Positions 49,060-62,329 of a stretch of DNA of 64,000 nucleotides are shown here, one piece after another (position 1 is the stretch's first letter; the number at the start of each line of letters is the position of its first letter). The translations under genes were made by a program, and so were the position numbers. The notes under the pieces are model-generated. The model was given only the letters and a program-made list of their open reading frames with translations, was not told where the DNA came from and did no database searches. Source of the DNA: Eulemur rufifrons (lineage: Eukaryota > Chordata > Mammalia > Primates > Lemuridae); the NCBI RefSeq assembly GCF_041146395.1, contig NC_090989.1, positions 277,914,343 to 277,978,342 of the forward strand, in the 5' to 3' direction.

Positions 49060-50180
49060 ACTTTTCTAATTACTAAATTGGTTTGTTATAAAAAGATAAT
49101 AGCAAATCTCTTCTTTTCATAATTGGACATTTCTTCCCTGTGGGCTGACGCACGCACAGCCCCTGCATGCACAATAAGTTGTGCTTTTGAGAAGCCATAA
49201 CTAGCTAATAACAGCTACAGTGTCATCAGAGAGTAATGGTGTGCTGATTAGCATAATTAATGACAAATGGTGGTGCGGAATTGGTGGATTGGTTTAGCGG
49301 ATGATGAATGCGGCAAGGCCTGGGTTGGGGCCTGCCAACTAGGCCACGCTGGCTGTCAGCCCTTCTGTTCTCGCCGACGCAGCCCTCATTAGTCACGATG
49401 GGAGGTGCCAGTTTGTATTCTGTTCGGAGCGCAGAAAACTTAATAATCCAAGCAAATGTGTCTTTCCCTTTTTCCTCTGTATTTACTCACAAAAATCTCC
49501 TCTCACGCGTTCCCTTTCTGGCCGAACCATTAAGACACAGCTATTTCCGGATCTCTCCGTAATGCTTGAAGGCAAAACAAAAGGAAGCGTAATAGAGAGA
49601 CACGCATCTCCAAGCTTCCCTTTGGCCGTAGACGATCACTCCTACCCGGAGACTTCTGGTTGGTGAACCCTGTTTATCTGTGTATGGATAAGGGAAAGAG
49701 ATGAACTCAGTAAGCGATACATTCTGTCCTGAAATAAGACTAGCGCATTTATCTTTGACTTGATTAATCAGACCTAATTTGCATTCGCAAATGAGACTGA
49801 TAAAAATGGATTTACCTTTTAACCTTTAAAGGGGAAAAAATATTTCTCTGCAAGATTTCTGGGGCTATCGTTCCTTAACCGATAAGAAGCAACTCCTTTA
49901 TCAATAAAGATGAAAATCCTTAATTTGCATTAGTGAATGAGGCTAATTATTATATAGTTAATTAGCATCTGGAAATGAGGATTATCTTAATTACAAAGTA
50001 CAATTTCCCTAATAGCTACAAAACTGTAAGTTTGATCCGTGTGGAAATTGGTAACTATTATTATGTAATTAGTGATAACATTAATAGTACAGAATATTTA
50101 GACATAATTTGCATATGCAAATGTGATTTACCTGAGCCAAACAAGTGGACCATTAATGATCGGAACATGGTATAGCTGAC
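49060..50180. promoter_or_regulatory. Strong candidate conserved element with three POU-octamer sites
   Basis: ATTTGCAT occurs at 49777-49784, 49923-49930 and 50107-50114. The first and third are parts of inverted pairs: ATTTGCATTCGCAAAT (49777-49792, near-palindrome) and ATTTGCATATGCAAAT (50107-50122, perfect palindrome). Homeodomain cores are dense between them: TGATTAATCA palindrome at 49761-49770, 'gttaattagcat', 'gtaattagtgataacattaa', and 'agcataattaatgac' near 49250. No repeat is recognised across the block. Motifs are seen; enhancer function is inferred. Confidence 0.5.
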
Positions 50181-50769
50181 TGAAAGTTATAGATAGCTGA
50201 ATGGTACCTGTGCCAAATATCTAAATTACATAGTGGTGGAGTCAACAGGGACCTTTTTTTAATATTCAGGTGGTCAGAGTAGATTTTACTTCAAGAAGAC
50301 TTAGTAGCTGAGAGTTAAATAATGAAGCTAACCGTTTAGGGAAATAGCTAGCCCCATAATCATCGCCTTGACTTTGATTTCTTGGTGCTTCCCAGTATCC
50401 CTTGAATCTTAGATGTACTTTCCCTGCATATTTTAACAATTCTGAATTTTGGGTCTGTTGTACTTTTAAAACAATGATACCCCCAAGTGAGTACAGAGAA
50501 TTATGAAATTGACGGGGCAGCATACAGTGCTTGGGGGAGAGTCAGACTTTTATGAATTGTAACCACGTGACCCTAGAGGCTCCTCCCATCGGAGCTGGTT
50601 CTTTTTCTACATCTTCTCTGGTTTCTGTCTACTTCCTCCCTCGGGTCCCAAAGGTGTGTGCTCATGGTGAGAGGGGGAATGATTTTACAGTAGATATGGA
50701 TGGCCTTTTAAATTTATTTCATTCCTAACAGCATATCAGTGGATTTCATTGTTCAGAATGAGATTAAAG

Positions 50770-51150
50770 TAGGTGTATTAATCAGTCTTTGCTGGGTTAT
50801 GCTACAGTAACAAGCACGCCCCCAAATCGCAGTGGCTTACAATACCACCATCTTGTATGTCACTCTGGCTGCAAGTTGGTGACTGTGGATGGCTGGGACC
50901 CTGCTCCATGTGTCCTGTCATTCTGGGACTCAGGCTAGAAGAGCAGCCCCTGTCTGTACCTTGCTGTTCTTATAGTAGAAAGAGAGCAAGAGGCCTGGAA
51001 GAAACATCGATGGCTTTAAAAGCTTCTGGCCAGACATGGCAGGCATAAGCCAGCCAACTTCAGTGGGGTGGGGAGATGCATCCTCTTCCCTCAGGAGGCT
51101 GTGCCCTGCACATGGCAGTGGGCAGGGATGGTCATACTCTTACAGGAGTA
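50770..51150. repeat. Old dispersed repeat (family uncertain)
   Basis: 'cagtctttgctgggttatgc' and 'cgcagtggcttacaatacca' resemble a common old mammalian repeat segment ('...CTGGGTAACAAACCACCCC...TTAGTGGCTTAAAAC...'). Only partial similarity. Confidence 0.45.
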
Positions 51151-51220
51151 GGAGCACATACTCAGGAATGGTGAAGCCACTCACTAGAGGAAGGCATTTT
51201 GAATTTAAAAAGTGAGTTTA

Positions 51221-51540
<320 letters not shown>

Positions 51541-52059
51541 AAAATGAGTTTTAGATGTAAATAAAAATAGAAAGTCAACAATTACACTAGAAGAAAAATA
51601 GGTGATTCTGGGACATGAGACACTGTTTCCTAGAGTCTGGGAAACATTGGCTGGTAATGTCTGTAGCTTTTCCCCGAGCAGGCTTTTATCTCCAGGCCCT
51701 CAGGAGCTTGAGTCCTCCTGGGGCAGTTAGGCAGAGGTGCTCCGGTACGGTGGAAATAGCTCTGCTCTCTGGGGATCAAGGCCTGTTTTGACCACTTCCA
51801 ATCTTGAGAAGGTCTCTTCCTTTCTCTGGGACTCGGTTTTCCTAGCTACAAACCGAAGTTATTGGACCAAGCGGTCCTCGCTGTTGCCCAAGGACCAGGC
51901 ACCTTGCAGGGGCTGGACGGAGATGTGCTGAGAAGTTGTGCCTCAGGGCTGGAGGGACTGAAGGCTCCAACTGAGCATGAACCCGCCCGTCATTTCCTGT
52001 AAGAACCTAGTAAAAAGTTTGTTACTGGACAGAACAGTTCATTGATGTAGTTTCCTTTT

Positions 52060-52290
52060 TTAAAAAATCAAAAACAGACACAAATATTTTCTTTTCTGAA
52101 TTATAAAAGTCACATGTTCATTGTGGAAAAGTTGGAAAATACATGAAAGCATAGGGAAGAAAATAAATATCACTCTTAATCCCATTACCCAAAGAAACAA
52201 TATTTTAGGATATATCCTTTCAACATTTTTCCCATACCATATATTTACGTGTGAAAGTATATTTGTACTTCATTGTCCATTCTAGGTTTG
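52060..52290 (+). repeat. Old LINE-like fragment
   Basis: 'ataaaagtcacatgttcatt' followed by 'gtggaaaagttggaaaatac' and 'taatcccattacccaaagaa' is a familiar old LINE segment, related to 7560-7750. Confidence 0.5.
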
Positions 52291-55200
52291 TTTTAAGTCA
52301 TATTCATTGAGGTATAATTTACATATAATAAAATCCACCCTTTTTATGTGTAAGTTCGGTGAATTTTGGCAAATGTCAGTTGCATGACATCCACCTCCAA
52401 AAGCAAGATATGGAATATTTCCATCACTCCAGAAGTCCACTCGCTCGAATTTCCGGCGGTTTCCCTCCCCCGCCGCCAGTCCCTGGTGATCACTCATCTG
52501 TGTTATGTTGTCATATAAATGGAATCACACCGTATGTAGTTTTGCATGTCACTCAGCATAATATTTTTGAGATCCTTCCACGTTGTTCATGTATCAGTGC
52601 TTTGCTCCTTTCTCTTGCTGAGAGCATTGTCTCTGTTCTGAGACCTGGCCATGCACCTGTCCCTTGTCATTGAGTCTTCCTCAGGCTGCTGTTCGTGGTT
52701 GCAGAATCCTCCCTCATACGGATACCACGTGCTTTACCTAACCAGGCCTCTGTGGCTGGACATCTACATCGTCTTCGCTTCCAGAAGTAATGCTTTGGTG
52801 AACATTCTTTTAGATAAATACATAAATAAATGCATTTTAAAACACTCTGATATATAATGACAAATTGCCCACCATAATGTTGAATTCATTTACACTTCTA
52901 CATATATGAAAGGGTTTTTTTCTCCCATGAAGCCTTACTAATTGGCTACTATTTTCTAAATCCTCACCAGTTTGGAAGGTGCGATGGTATCTTGTTGTTA
53001 GTCTACGTTTCCTTGATGACTACCAGGGACACCCCTTCCCCGGTGCTGAGCCTTCTGCGTCGCTCTGGCCCACAAAGGCCTGTTCATACCCGGCTGCTTT
53101 TCTCCTGAAGTCTTGCCTTTGCTTACAGAGTTGTGGGAGCTCCTTCTGTGACAGGGTCTTTTTTTCCTCCCGTGTTACTATTGCTTTTTTCCAGTTGTGG
53201 TTTATACTTTAATTTTGCCTTCCTTTTATGTTCTGTGTGTTTGCTGTCATATTTTAGAAAAGCCTTCTCTGTCTCCTGGTGTATGCTGGTACCTTCAGGT
53301 TTTGTTAACATTTAAATCTAAAATTCATCTGTAATTTATTTTGAGGTGTGACATGAGATAAGACTCAAACTATGTTTTTCCAAATTATTTATTGTCTCAG
53401 CTTCACCTATTAAATAATCTTTCTTTAACCAACTCATTTGAAAAACAATCCTATAATAACTTCTTATCATCTACTATGATATATTTTGTGGCTTGCATTG
53501 TGTTCCGTTGACTTGATGCATGGTCTAATGGGAGGATCACACTTTTAATTATTGTAAATATGTATGTTTTGATTTCCTCTTATTATTCTTTGCAGTTGTT
53601 TTTTAAAATGTTCCTGGTAATAATACTCAACTGTTTTACCCAGTTGAAATTTAGAATCACTTTACATTCCAAGGAAAATACTTTCAGGATTTTGATTGAA
53701 AGAATGTTGAAGTTACAACTTAAGTTGGGGAGAATAGTCACCTTTAAAATACCTGACCTTTCCTTCCAGAATGTAATGTGACTCTCCACTTATTCAAATG
53801 TCTTTTTCTATTATTCAGTAAAGTATTACAATTTTCTATACCTTCCATTTATTTAACTCCTAGGTTTTAAATTTTTGCCTTGCCTATTTTTAATTGGTGA
53901 TTGCTTGTATATATATATTTTTTTAAATATTGTTGTATTTTTAATATTTTAACTGGTTACCTCTCTGTATCCTTGTTGCTTCTGATTTATTTACTTGGGT
54001 TTTCTTGGTCGACAACATCATCTGCAAATACAGATAATTTTGTCTCTGATAACATTTATGCCTCATTTCTTTATCTTGCTTTATATTTTTGGCTAAAGCA
54101 TCTATAGCAGCAAATGATAGTGGCAGTAGCTTGGTTTGGTTTCTGACTTTAATGGGGATGTTTCTAGTGTTTCACAGTCAAGTCTGATACAGGTTGGTAA
54201 TTTGGGGGAGAGAAGGTTTGATTATGTTAAAGGGCCCATTCATTATTCCTATTTTCCTGGGAGTTATTTTTAAATGAAATTCAAGCACTAATTTGGATTT
54301 CATATAAAAAATTCAGAATCTGTCAATACAGTATTTTTTCTCACTGATACAAATCATTTTGTTTTGATGATTTAGCATTTAGAAAATTATTGTTATATTT
54401 CTGAAATCTTACTTTACTATGGTGCATTCTTTAACTATAGTACTAGATTTGAGCTGCTGTTGTATAAGTTAGGATTTTGGCATTTGTAGAAGTGAGATTG
54501 GGCTTAATGTTTATCAAAATCTAATTTTTGAATGATCTAGAATCTGAATTATTTCTTTCAAATAAAAAAATATTGCTTAAATATTATACCTGTTCCTTGT
54601 GGGGTGGGGGGATAAAACAAAATAAAAAATGTTACTTGTAAGAACTAAATGAACCTGGAAGTATTTGGGAGAACTAGGGTTATTTTGGGGAGATGGACAA
54701 TTTCAATTTCTTTTACAATTAGTGATTTTTTTTCAGGCTTTCTACTTTTTCTTGAGTCAGTTTTATCATTTATATTTTCTTTGAAAGAAAAAGCAGCCAT
54801 TTCACATAAATCTTAAAAAGTTTATTGGTATAAAATTATACATAAGAGTTTATTTTTATTTTAAAATTAATATACATCTCTAAATGTTATTTTTTGTCTC
54901 TCTTACTTGGTTATCCTTGCTGGAGATATACTTGCTTTATATATCTTTTCAAATAACCAGTTTTTTATTTATTTTTAAAACTATTATTAGGCTTTTGCTT
55001 TATATTTAATTTCATCTATATTTGTTCTTTTTTTAACTTTCTTTTGGCTTATTTTTTATTTTATAGCTTCTTGGTTTGAATGGTTACCTCATTTCTGTCC
55101 TTTTTGATTTTTAATAAAAGTACTTCAGGCGACATAAATATTCTTGTGTGTTGCTCTGGAGGCATTCTGTGGCTTGATACACAGCAGTCGCATTTATAAG

Positions 55201-55640
55201 TACATAAAATTTTAGTTTTGATTGCCCCTTTGACTCAAGTGTTAAGGCTGTTTCTGAGAGTGAGAACCTTTTCTTATTACTTTCTAATTTTGTTGCATAG
55301 TGGTCAGAGAATGTGGCCTGTATAATTTTTTAGTTTTTCAAATTTATTGAGTCTTTGTGATCTCATATACGGGCAGTTTTAGTAAATGCTTTACTGACAC
55401 TTGAAAACATGTCCTTTTTCTGTAAGACGCAACGTTGGAGGTACACACCCCACACACCACCACCATTCTTTGGGCAAGTAGGAGGATGCACACATAGATA
55501 CATACATATGTGCATCTTATTTGACCAAAGAATGGTGGCTTTTATTGTTTTGTCCATCTCTTCTCAGTATCATTTTGTATCTTGAATGTTTCAATGCATT
55601 GCTGTTCAGGCCATGAAGGTTTATGAAGCTTAAAGGTCCA
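52290..55640 (-). mobile_element. L1 LINE, reverse, long but decayed
   Basis: Antisense L1 from the 3' UTR ('cattgaggtataatttacat') through the ORF2 3' half. 'aaatggaatcacaccgtatg', 'gaggtgtgacatgagataag', 'aacatcatctgcaaatacag' and 'gcatagtggtcagagaatgt' occur in the order of the L1 antisense strand. Frames are riddled with stops; some internal segments are missing or replaced. Not active. Confidence 0.8.
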
Positions 55641-57129
55641 TTGTGTATTTTACTCATCATCAAAATAAAATTCCCTCTTTAGTTCCATCTTGTGTCTTTG
55701 GCCTTAAGTTCTGTGCTGCCTTCGTCCCAGGTTGCCCTGGCTGTGAGCACTTCTGCTCCTCCGCTCTGGCCCGTGAGGCTCCTCTCAGGGTGCAGCCACA
55801 TGAGCCTTTACTGTCGTTTCCCCAGCCGGTCCTTGCCAGCCTCCCACCTGTGCTGCGGCTCCCGCTCTTCCTGGAAGCCATCCCTGGCACCTCCCGTGAG
55901 CACAGCCGCCCTCCCTGGCACCCGAGCGCCCCTCCGAGTGCCTCCACGTGCACGTCAGCTGCCCCACCCAGCTCGTCCCTTCCTGGGACAGGAGCCCTGC
56001 TTGCAGAGCAGAGCCAAGCACGTGCTACCGAGTCCAGCCCTGCTCAGCCTTTCTTTGCCAAGCAATCATCTTTTTATTTTTTTTTTTAAGTTAGCAACCG
56101 TGGCCTGACAAAATCGCCTTGTCATTAAAGGCACTGATTGCTGCTGCTAGACTATTCCGCTCTTAGAGTTCATCGTGAAACACCAACTGATGCATTTTTT
56201 TAAAATTACTTCAAGACCCTTATCCCAGACTTTAATCATTAGAAATGTTTATTTGAAAACCTTCCCACCTTCCCGGGTGGCCCTCCAGGGACTCATGCAA
56301 GAACACTTGGCAGCATGGTGTGAGAGGAAGAGCAGGGATTTTGGAAACCAACTGCCGCCCAGGCCGAACACGATCCTGTCATTTGCAGATGCCCCTGTCA
56401 AGCCCGCTCCTTGCACCTGTCTCTCGAGAGGGCCTGAGAATTAAGTGAGGGGCCGTTCATTCATTCAGCAGTTGCTGAGGAACTACTGTGTGCCCAGCCC
56501 AGCCGGGTCTGGTCAGTGACACACGCGGTTCTGGCAGAGAGCATGGGCCCACACACACCAATTGCATGTGACCTGCCGCTACAAAAATTCAAGCACAAGC
56601 TGTGGGCATCAGGTGTGCTCGTCACCTTGTTGAGGTGGGTCACTGGAGAAGGCCAGGTGGCCCCAGGCACATATCACAGTCCACAGAGCCATCCTGGCAG
56701 ATGGGGACGGGCTGTAGCGACCCACAGGCCCTTTCTCCCTCAGGTTTTCTGTCTGACAGGCAGGCCCGGCCTCCCTGGTTTCCTGTCATTAACGTGGTTT
56801 CGGAGGAGAGTGACTGTGCCCACAGCACCTCCTTGCTAAGGCTCATTTCCAGACGAAGGCAGAGAGTCATTCTTCATGGTTAAAAGTAAGGACAGCCTAT
56901 AATTTCGGCAAATTGAGCCACTTCCTACCTTTTCTGCCCAGAGATGCAGGAATATTTCTGAACCTGGACACGGCTGGCCTGGACTCACTTAGCCCTGAGT
57001 CCCTTGGGCAACTGTGCACAGGCGAGGATGACTCTTATGTCATTACTTGCAATGGGAGACTGGCTTTTGTCGTCTCTTGATTGGCCGTAACACAGAGGCA
57101 AGTGACTTGTGTATCTGTTTGGTTTCAGG

Positions 57130-57310
57130 AATAATAGTCAGTGTTTATTGAGCTAAGTCACCTTCACGTATGAACTCATTTTAATCCTTGAAACCACCCT
57201 GGGAAGCATATAGTGTTACTGTTATCCCCATTTTACAGATGAGGAACTGAGGTTCAGAGAGGTTAAGTGACTTTCCCAAAGCCACACAGCAAAAATACAA
57301 TGCCCCCTGG
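57130..57310 (-). repeat. MIR SINE, reverse
   Basis: 'ttatccccattttacagatg', 'aggaactgaggttcagagag' and 'aagtgactttcccaaagcca' match the reversed MIR core closely. Confidence 0.92.
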
Positions 57311-57381
57311 GTGCCTTCATTGTGCTTCCCACAGAATTCTGTAGTAGCCTTTCTCACTCTTCTGGTCTTAGTTTTAAATGG

Positions 57382-57383
<2 letters not shown>

Positions 57384-57417
<34 letters not shown>
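57384..57417. repeat. (TG)n microsatellite
   Basis: 17 uninterrupted units. Confidence 0.97.
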
Positions 57418-57420
<3 letters not shown>

Positions 57421-58034
57421 AAGTGGTTTTTTAAGTGTCTTTCTCATTTCCTAGACTGTGTGCTCCATGAGAGGTGTGGTTGGCCTTATCACTCTTTGGG
57501 CCCCCAGTCTCCTGACACCTGGCTTTAGAGCAGACTGTGAGAGCTCTGCAGTCAAGTTCGTATCGCAGTCTGGTCTCCGCTGGCCGCTGGCCTGGGAGGG
57601 CCCACTAGGGATGAGAGCTGCTGCCCCGAGCTGTGCAGAGCAGAGACCCCGGCAGGCAGCCGCACGCGCCGCTCCCTCTCATTAGGCAGCTCACTAATGG
57701 TCGGCTGAGCTTGCAGATATGTCCGGGGACCGGTGGACGCTCCCGCCGGCTCCCAGCACAGCCTGGGAAGCCAGCCCCTGTCGGGGTGGCACAGATGGCA
57801 AGCCCCGACGACAGAGTAAACTCCAATATGTCTTGGAGACATTGTCAGCCTGCAGCTTATTTGTCATGTCACGGCAGCTGCGTGGACCAGAGACGCGCTC
57901 CCTCCCTGGCCCTGCTCCCTCCCGGGTGAGGATTATTTACAGGAAACTGCTTTTTATAGGTTGGGGGCAGGGCACAGGGATGGAGGGTGTCAAAACAGAC
58001 TTTGGCCGTTGTCTCTGATGTTTGGGAAATGAAT

Positions 58035-58280
58035 AACAACCACCACCACTTACCTGCCATGTGCAGAGTCCAGCCCACTCCGACTGCTTCACTCGTACCA
58101 TCTCTTCTGCCCTCGTGGCAACCCGAGGTGGCGTAGGCATCATCAGTCCCAGTGTACAGACACAGAAACTAAGGCACAGAGAGCTCAGGTAACTCCCCCA
58201 CAGTCACACAGCTAGGAAGAGCTGAGATTCCAGCTCAGTCTGGTCCCGTGTCTGCTCTCAAGTCTGACGCTCTGTTGTCC
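58035..58280 (-). repeat. MIR SINE, reverse
   Basis: 'acttacctgccatgtgcaga', 'cacagaaactaaggcacaga' and 'cagtcacacagctaggaaga' follow reversed MIR; nearly full length. Confidence 0.88.
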
Positions 58281-60264
58281 AGGTGTCGTGAAGGCTGAAA
58301 GGGCACTTGCCCTTGCCCAGGGCTGGGGTTCTGGGAGCCAGACCCAGCAGGAGAAATGACACCGGTGTCCCAGGGATGTCCTGTGCCCCTCCAGGTGCAG
58401 ACCATCTGCGCCACCCAGCCTGCAAGGGCAGGGTGTCTGCGCTGTCTGGCCTTTCTCCCAGGGTGACAGGGCCCTGTGCAGAGTGGCCGTGCTGGGCAGC
58501 CGGGCCTGCCCACTGCACCCTGCAGGGAGAGCTCTGCACCGCAGGGAGGGCAGGGGTCAGAGGAGGAGAGGCCTGCAGGCTAGTCTGCCCCGCAGCGCCC
58601 CTCACAGCAGAACCCTGTGGTCAGGAGCCAGGCCCTTCGCCATCCGGCCTCGGCTTCTTCAGTTGTGGAAACAAATATGGAGGCACAGAAAGCCTCCTCC
58701 GAGAATCGGATTGTGGTGACAATTAAGGGAGATAAAGCCCAGTGGACGCTTGATGCTCGCAGCTGCAGAGAATGGCTGGGAAGCAGAGACAGGGGACCTG
58801 GGCCCTCTGCTGCTGCGGGTGGAGGGGATGGGGCCAGCGCAGGTGCTCAGTGGGTGAGCAAATGAGCCGGGCACCTCGGCCCCTCGCTGCTCCGAGCAGG
58901 GACCCTGGAGACTGGACTCCACCCGGGAGCAATCAAGGCTGCACCCCTGTTGCAGCGGGAGTTCAGACCCACTGGGGCAGAGGGCAGGAGCTGGAAAAGA
59001 GAGCGAGAGGTGCCAAGGGAGCCCCATGGCCCATTGCCACCTTCCACTGCCTTCCAGGGGTGGAGGGGGAGAGGCTCAAGGCTGTGGCCGGGTGCCTGGG
59101 ACACATGTCATCAGGAAGGGATTTATTTATCTTTCTGATTTAGCTTTAAAGACGCCCCTGAACGCAGCCTGGGCTCGGAGGTAAGCAGTGCGAAGCTGGG
59201 TGGAATTCAAAGAGCAGATTAGGGTAGCCGTGCGCGCCGTCCCGCGCTGTTTGCCGAGTCTCTGTAAATTTCGTGCAGGTGGGCTGATTGAGGACACCTG
59301 GAGTGCCGCGAGCTTGGCGGTTATGAATGTCCCGCTGTTTCATTCCTTAGCCCCTCTCGCCGGTGTGTGCAAGTCGTGGGGTGCGATCAACCCCGTTCCC
59401 CGCAGCCCGTGTGCGTGGGAGGCAGGGGTCATCGTGTCAAAGCCTGTTCAGACACCTGAGATGTTGGGGACCGGCAGATGTACCTTCTCTCTCTCTGGCA
59501 GATGAAGAGAGGAAGAGTGTTCCCGGGTGCCTTCCTCTCATGCCTGTGCTCACATGCAGGCCATGCACAGCCAGGACTCCCAGGGAGAATTTACATTTTA
59601 AACAATAGACCCAGCTGAGTTTCTGATGTTCAGGTGAAGGCCTTCTAGCCAGGCATTTATTGAACCCTGAGGCCCTACTGCGCGCCCCCTCAGCTTGGTT
59701 CTGGGACTTAAAAGCCGAGGAAGACGCAGCCCCACTGTTGATCCCTGGGGCCTTCCGCCCTCAGCCCGGCTGGCAGTGGGGACTCAGCTCCAGCGTGTGC
59801 CCACAGGCCCTCGGGGACGTGTTCCCTGTAGAGCACAGTCCATCTGGTGATCCAGGGGCCTCCAGGTGGTTTGGCCATACTGGAAATTGATTCTATTCCG
59901 AATGTTGCTGGTGAGAACAAGGCAGCTGTTGAGCCTCTCTGTTCTTAGTTAATGAGCGAGAGAAGTGTTGCAGCCCAGCAGAGGAAAGAACGAGTTGTCA
60001 GAACCCATTTCCCCCGTGACTTTGATCTTGCTGACGTGTGTGTTTGGGTGTTGGGGGGGGAGCAATTGGGCAGTTTGGGTGAGTTTTTTGGCTGCAGTAA
60101 TTGGGATATTTTAGGGAGGGAAGGAAGGGAAGTTCAAGGGTAATTGCTAACTGATGCCAGAAATAAAATAACTGTGAAAGGTTTAGACACTTCACAGACC
60201 TTTCTTTTCCAGCCATTTCTGTAAATTGCAGTCTAGTTCTTTCTGGGGACCAAAGTGGCTGTAG

Positions 60265-60445
60265 GACAATGGGGTTTAATTCTTAAAAGCTCTGGACTCC
60301 AGTCCCGGCTCTGCCCCTGAGACAAGCCGCCCACCTGCTCTGAGCTCAGGTCAGTCTCCTGTCAAGTGGGGGTGGAACCGCCTGCCTCCTGGGGCTGTGA
60401 GGACTGATTAAGAGAGGCTCACTGAAAGTGCTTTCTCAGCTGTGA
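60265..60445 (+). repeat. MIR SINE
   Basis: 'gctctggactccagtcccgg' followed by 'ctctgcccctgagacaagcc' and 'ctgtgaggactgattaagag' match MIR sense order. Confidence 0.8.
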
Positions 60446-60917
60446 CATCCATGAGGAAGATAAAATCCCTATTTCTTCAAATTCAGCAGGTTTTTATTGA
60501 GCATCTATTTCTTTGCCTGTGTCATGCACACAACATCCCACGGAGGTGTCACCTCCCTGCGGGCCCCCACGCCCCCCACCATACCTTGTCCGTGGACATG
60601 TGAACTCGTGGAGGGGTGAAAGGTCCCGACGCAGGCAGGGAAGCAGCTGAGGGCCCAGGTGGGCCAGGGCCTGGCGAGGGCGAGAGGGACTTCGGGAGCT
60701 TGGAAGTGGCAGTGTTGCTGTTGGCCCTGCTTCATCCTCAAGTTTGGAGTTTTATTTTCAACCCTGAGGCTGGAAATCGCAGTGTCTGTCTCCTCTGCCC
60801 AGGCGGACCGTGAAGGAACCCCTTACTGACAGTACGGGCTCCGTGTCACCTGCTGCTTTGTGAAAGAGGTGTTTGTCACACAGGCTTGGCCTCTGCGAGG
60901 CTCATGCATTGCCCCTT

Positions 60918-61015
60918 CTCACACGCACACGTATTCTCACATGCACTGTGCACACATGGCACGCCTGTGCACATGCTATCACATGCATGTGTGCACACAT
61001 GACATGCACGTGTGG
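60918..61015. repeat. CA/TG-rich low-complexity stretch with palindromes
   Basis: Irregular CACAC/CATGC alternation. It includes the perfect palindrome ATGTGTGCACACAT at 60987-61000. Confidence 0.85.
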
Positions 61016-61189
61016 CCTCCCCTCTCTCGGGACCACCCGCGTTACCATCCAGGTTACCTTCCAGGCCTGGGCCAGGGCTCACTAGGCCCTGACAGACAAA
61101 GGACCGTGGGAGAGAATGAAAGCCTTGTGTCCCATCAGGGAAAATCTAAGCGAGAAACAGATGCCATAGAACCAGGGGAAGCCTGGGCG

Positions 61190-61252
61190 GGGACATGCAG
61201 GGGATGAGCAGGGACATGCAGGGGATGAGCAGGGACATGCAGGGGACGTGCA
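61190..61252. repeat. Three-copy 21-bp tandem repeat
   Basis: Units at 61190-61210, 61211-61231 and 61232-61252. The first two are identical (GGGACATGCAGGGGATGAGC plus A); the third differs by two bases. Confidence 0.93.
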
Positions 61253-62329
61253 GGGTGCACACCTCGGACTTGGTGCGACCTCCCACCCAGGATCACCTCC
61301 CTTTGGTGCCTTCAGCTGTTTAAAACCAGCTTTCTGTGCTGAGAAATAACCTTTCGGCTTTTATTTTCAAACTTCAAAGATCACTTTTGAAATAAAGTTT
61401 TCCCAGTGAAATTCCAAAGGCTTTACACATGTGTGAAAGGAGGAGTTTGGCCGTGAAATGTGATTGCTCTGCCCCGCGCTCCCCTCGCTACAAAGGCTCC
61501 ACGGCCGCCTCCACTTTGTTCTCTTAAGCGCTACACCCGCGCTTTCACCACCGCATAAATAGCGTGTTGTCCCAGCCTCTCTCCTTCATCCCCCAGTCGA
61601 ATTTTTGTTCAGCTAGAGCCTACTGGGGCAAAACGGGTTTTTTTTTTAATTGGAAGAAGTCTTTCCCATTTAGGGCTGTTCACAAGTCTCCACTGCCCAC
61701 GGCGCCTCCGCCCTGCAAGCCTAACGCCCAGGCCCAGGCCCCTGGTTCAGGCCGGAGGAAGTTCCTACTTAAGAGAAAGGATGAGTCTGCAGTGGCCGGG
61801 GGTGTGGGCCTTGCTGTTCAAGCCCCGCTTGTCTTTAGCCCCACAAACACACAACTAAGTAATTGAGGTGGAGGTGAATTTTTTCTTCTTCATTTTATTT
61901 GTATTAAGCACCATATAACACACTGCATGCTACATAGTGCACTGCATAACCTCTGGCAGGGGTAAGTGACCATAACGGAGTGATTTTGTTTTCATCAATC
62001 AGGAAAATGCCTCCTTAGTCAGTGTCCTCCAAACCCTGTGCCTCGCAGTAACAATTAACTCCAGAGACGCTCCGACCTCTCTCCGTCGGGCCCCGCTGAC
62101 ATGAGGGGTGGGCGGCCCTGCCTGCCTCGCCCCGTTAGCGAGCTGTGGGTGCAGGAGTGATGACCCATCACAGGGACCCTGGGAGAATCTCAAACCGCGT
62201 CCCAGCGTGGTTCCCTCGGCCAACACCCTACTTCCGGGCCCCTTAAAGGTGACCGGGCCTCAGCTCACCTCCCGGGAAGCCCCTCAGCACCTGGGAGTGG
62301 CTGGAGGTGAACTTTTGAGCCTCTAACGC

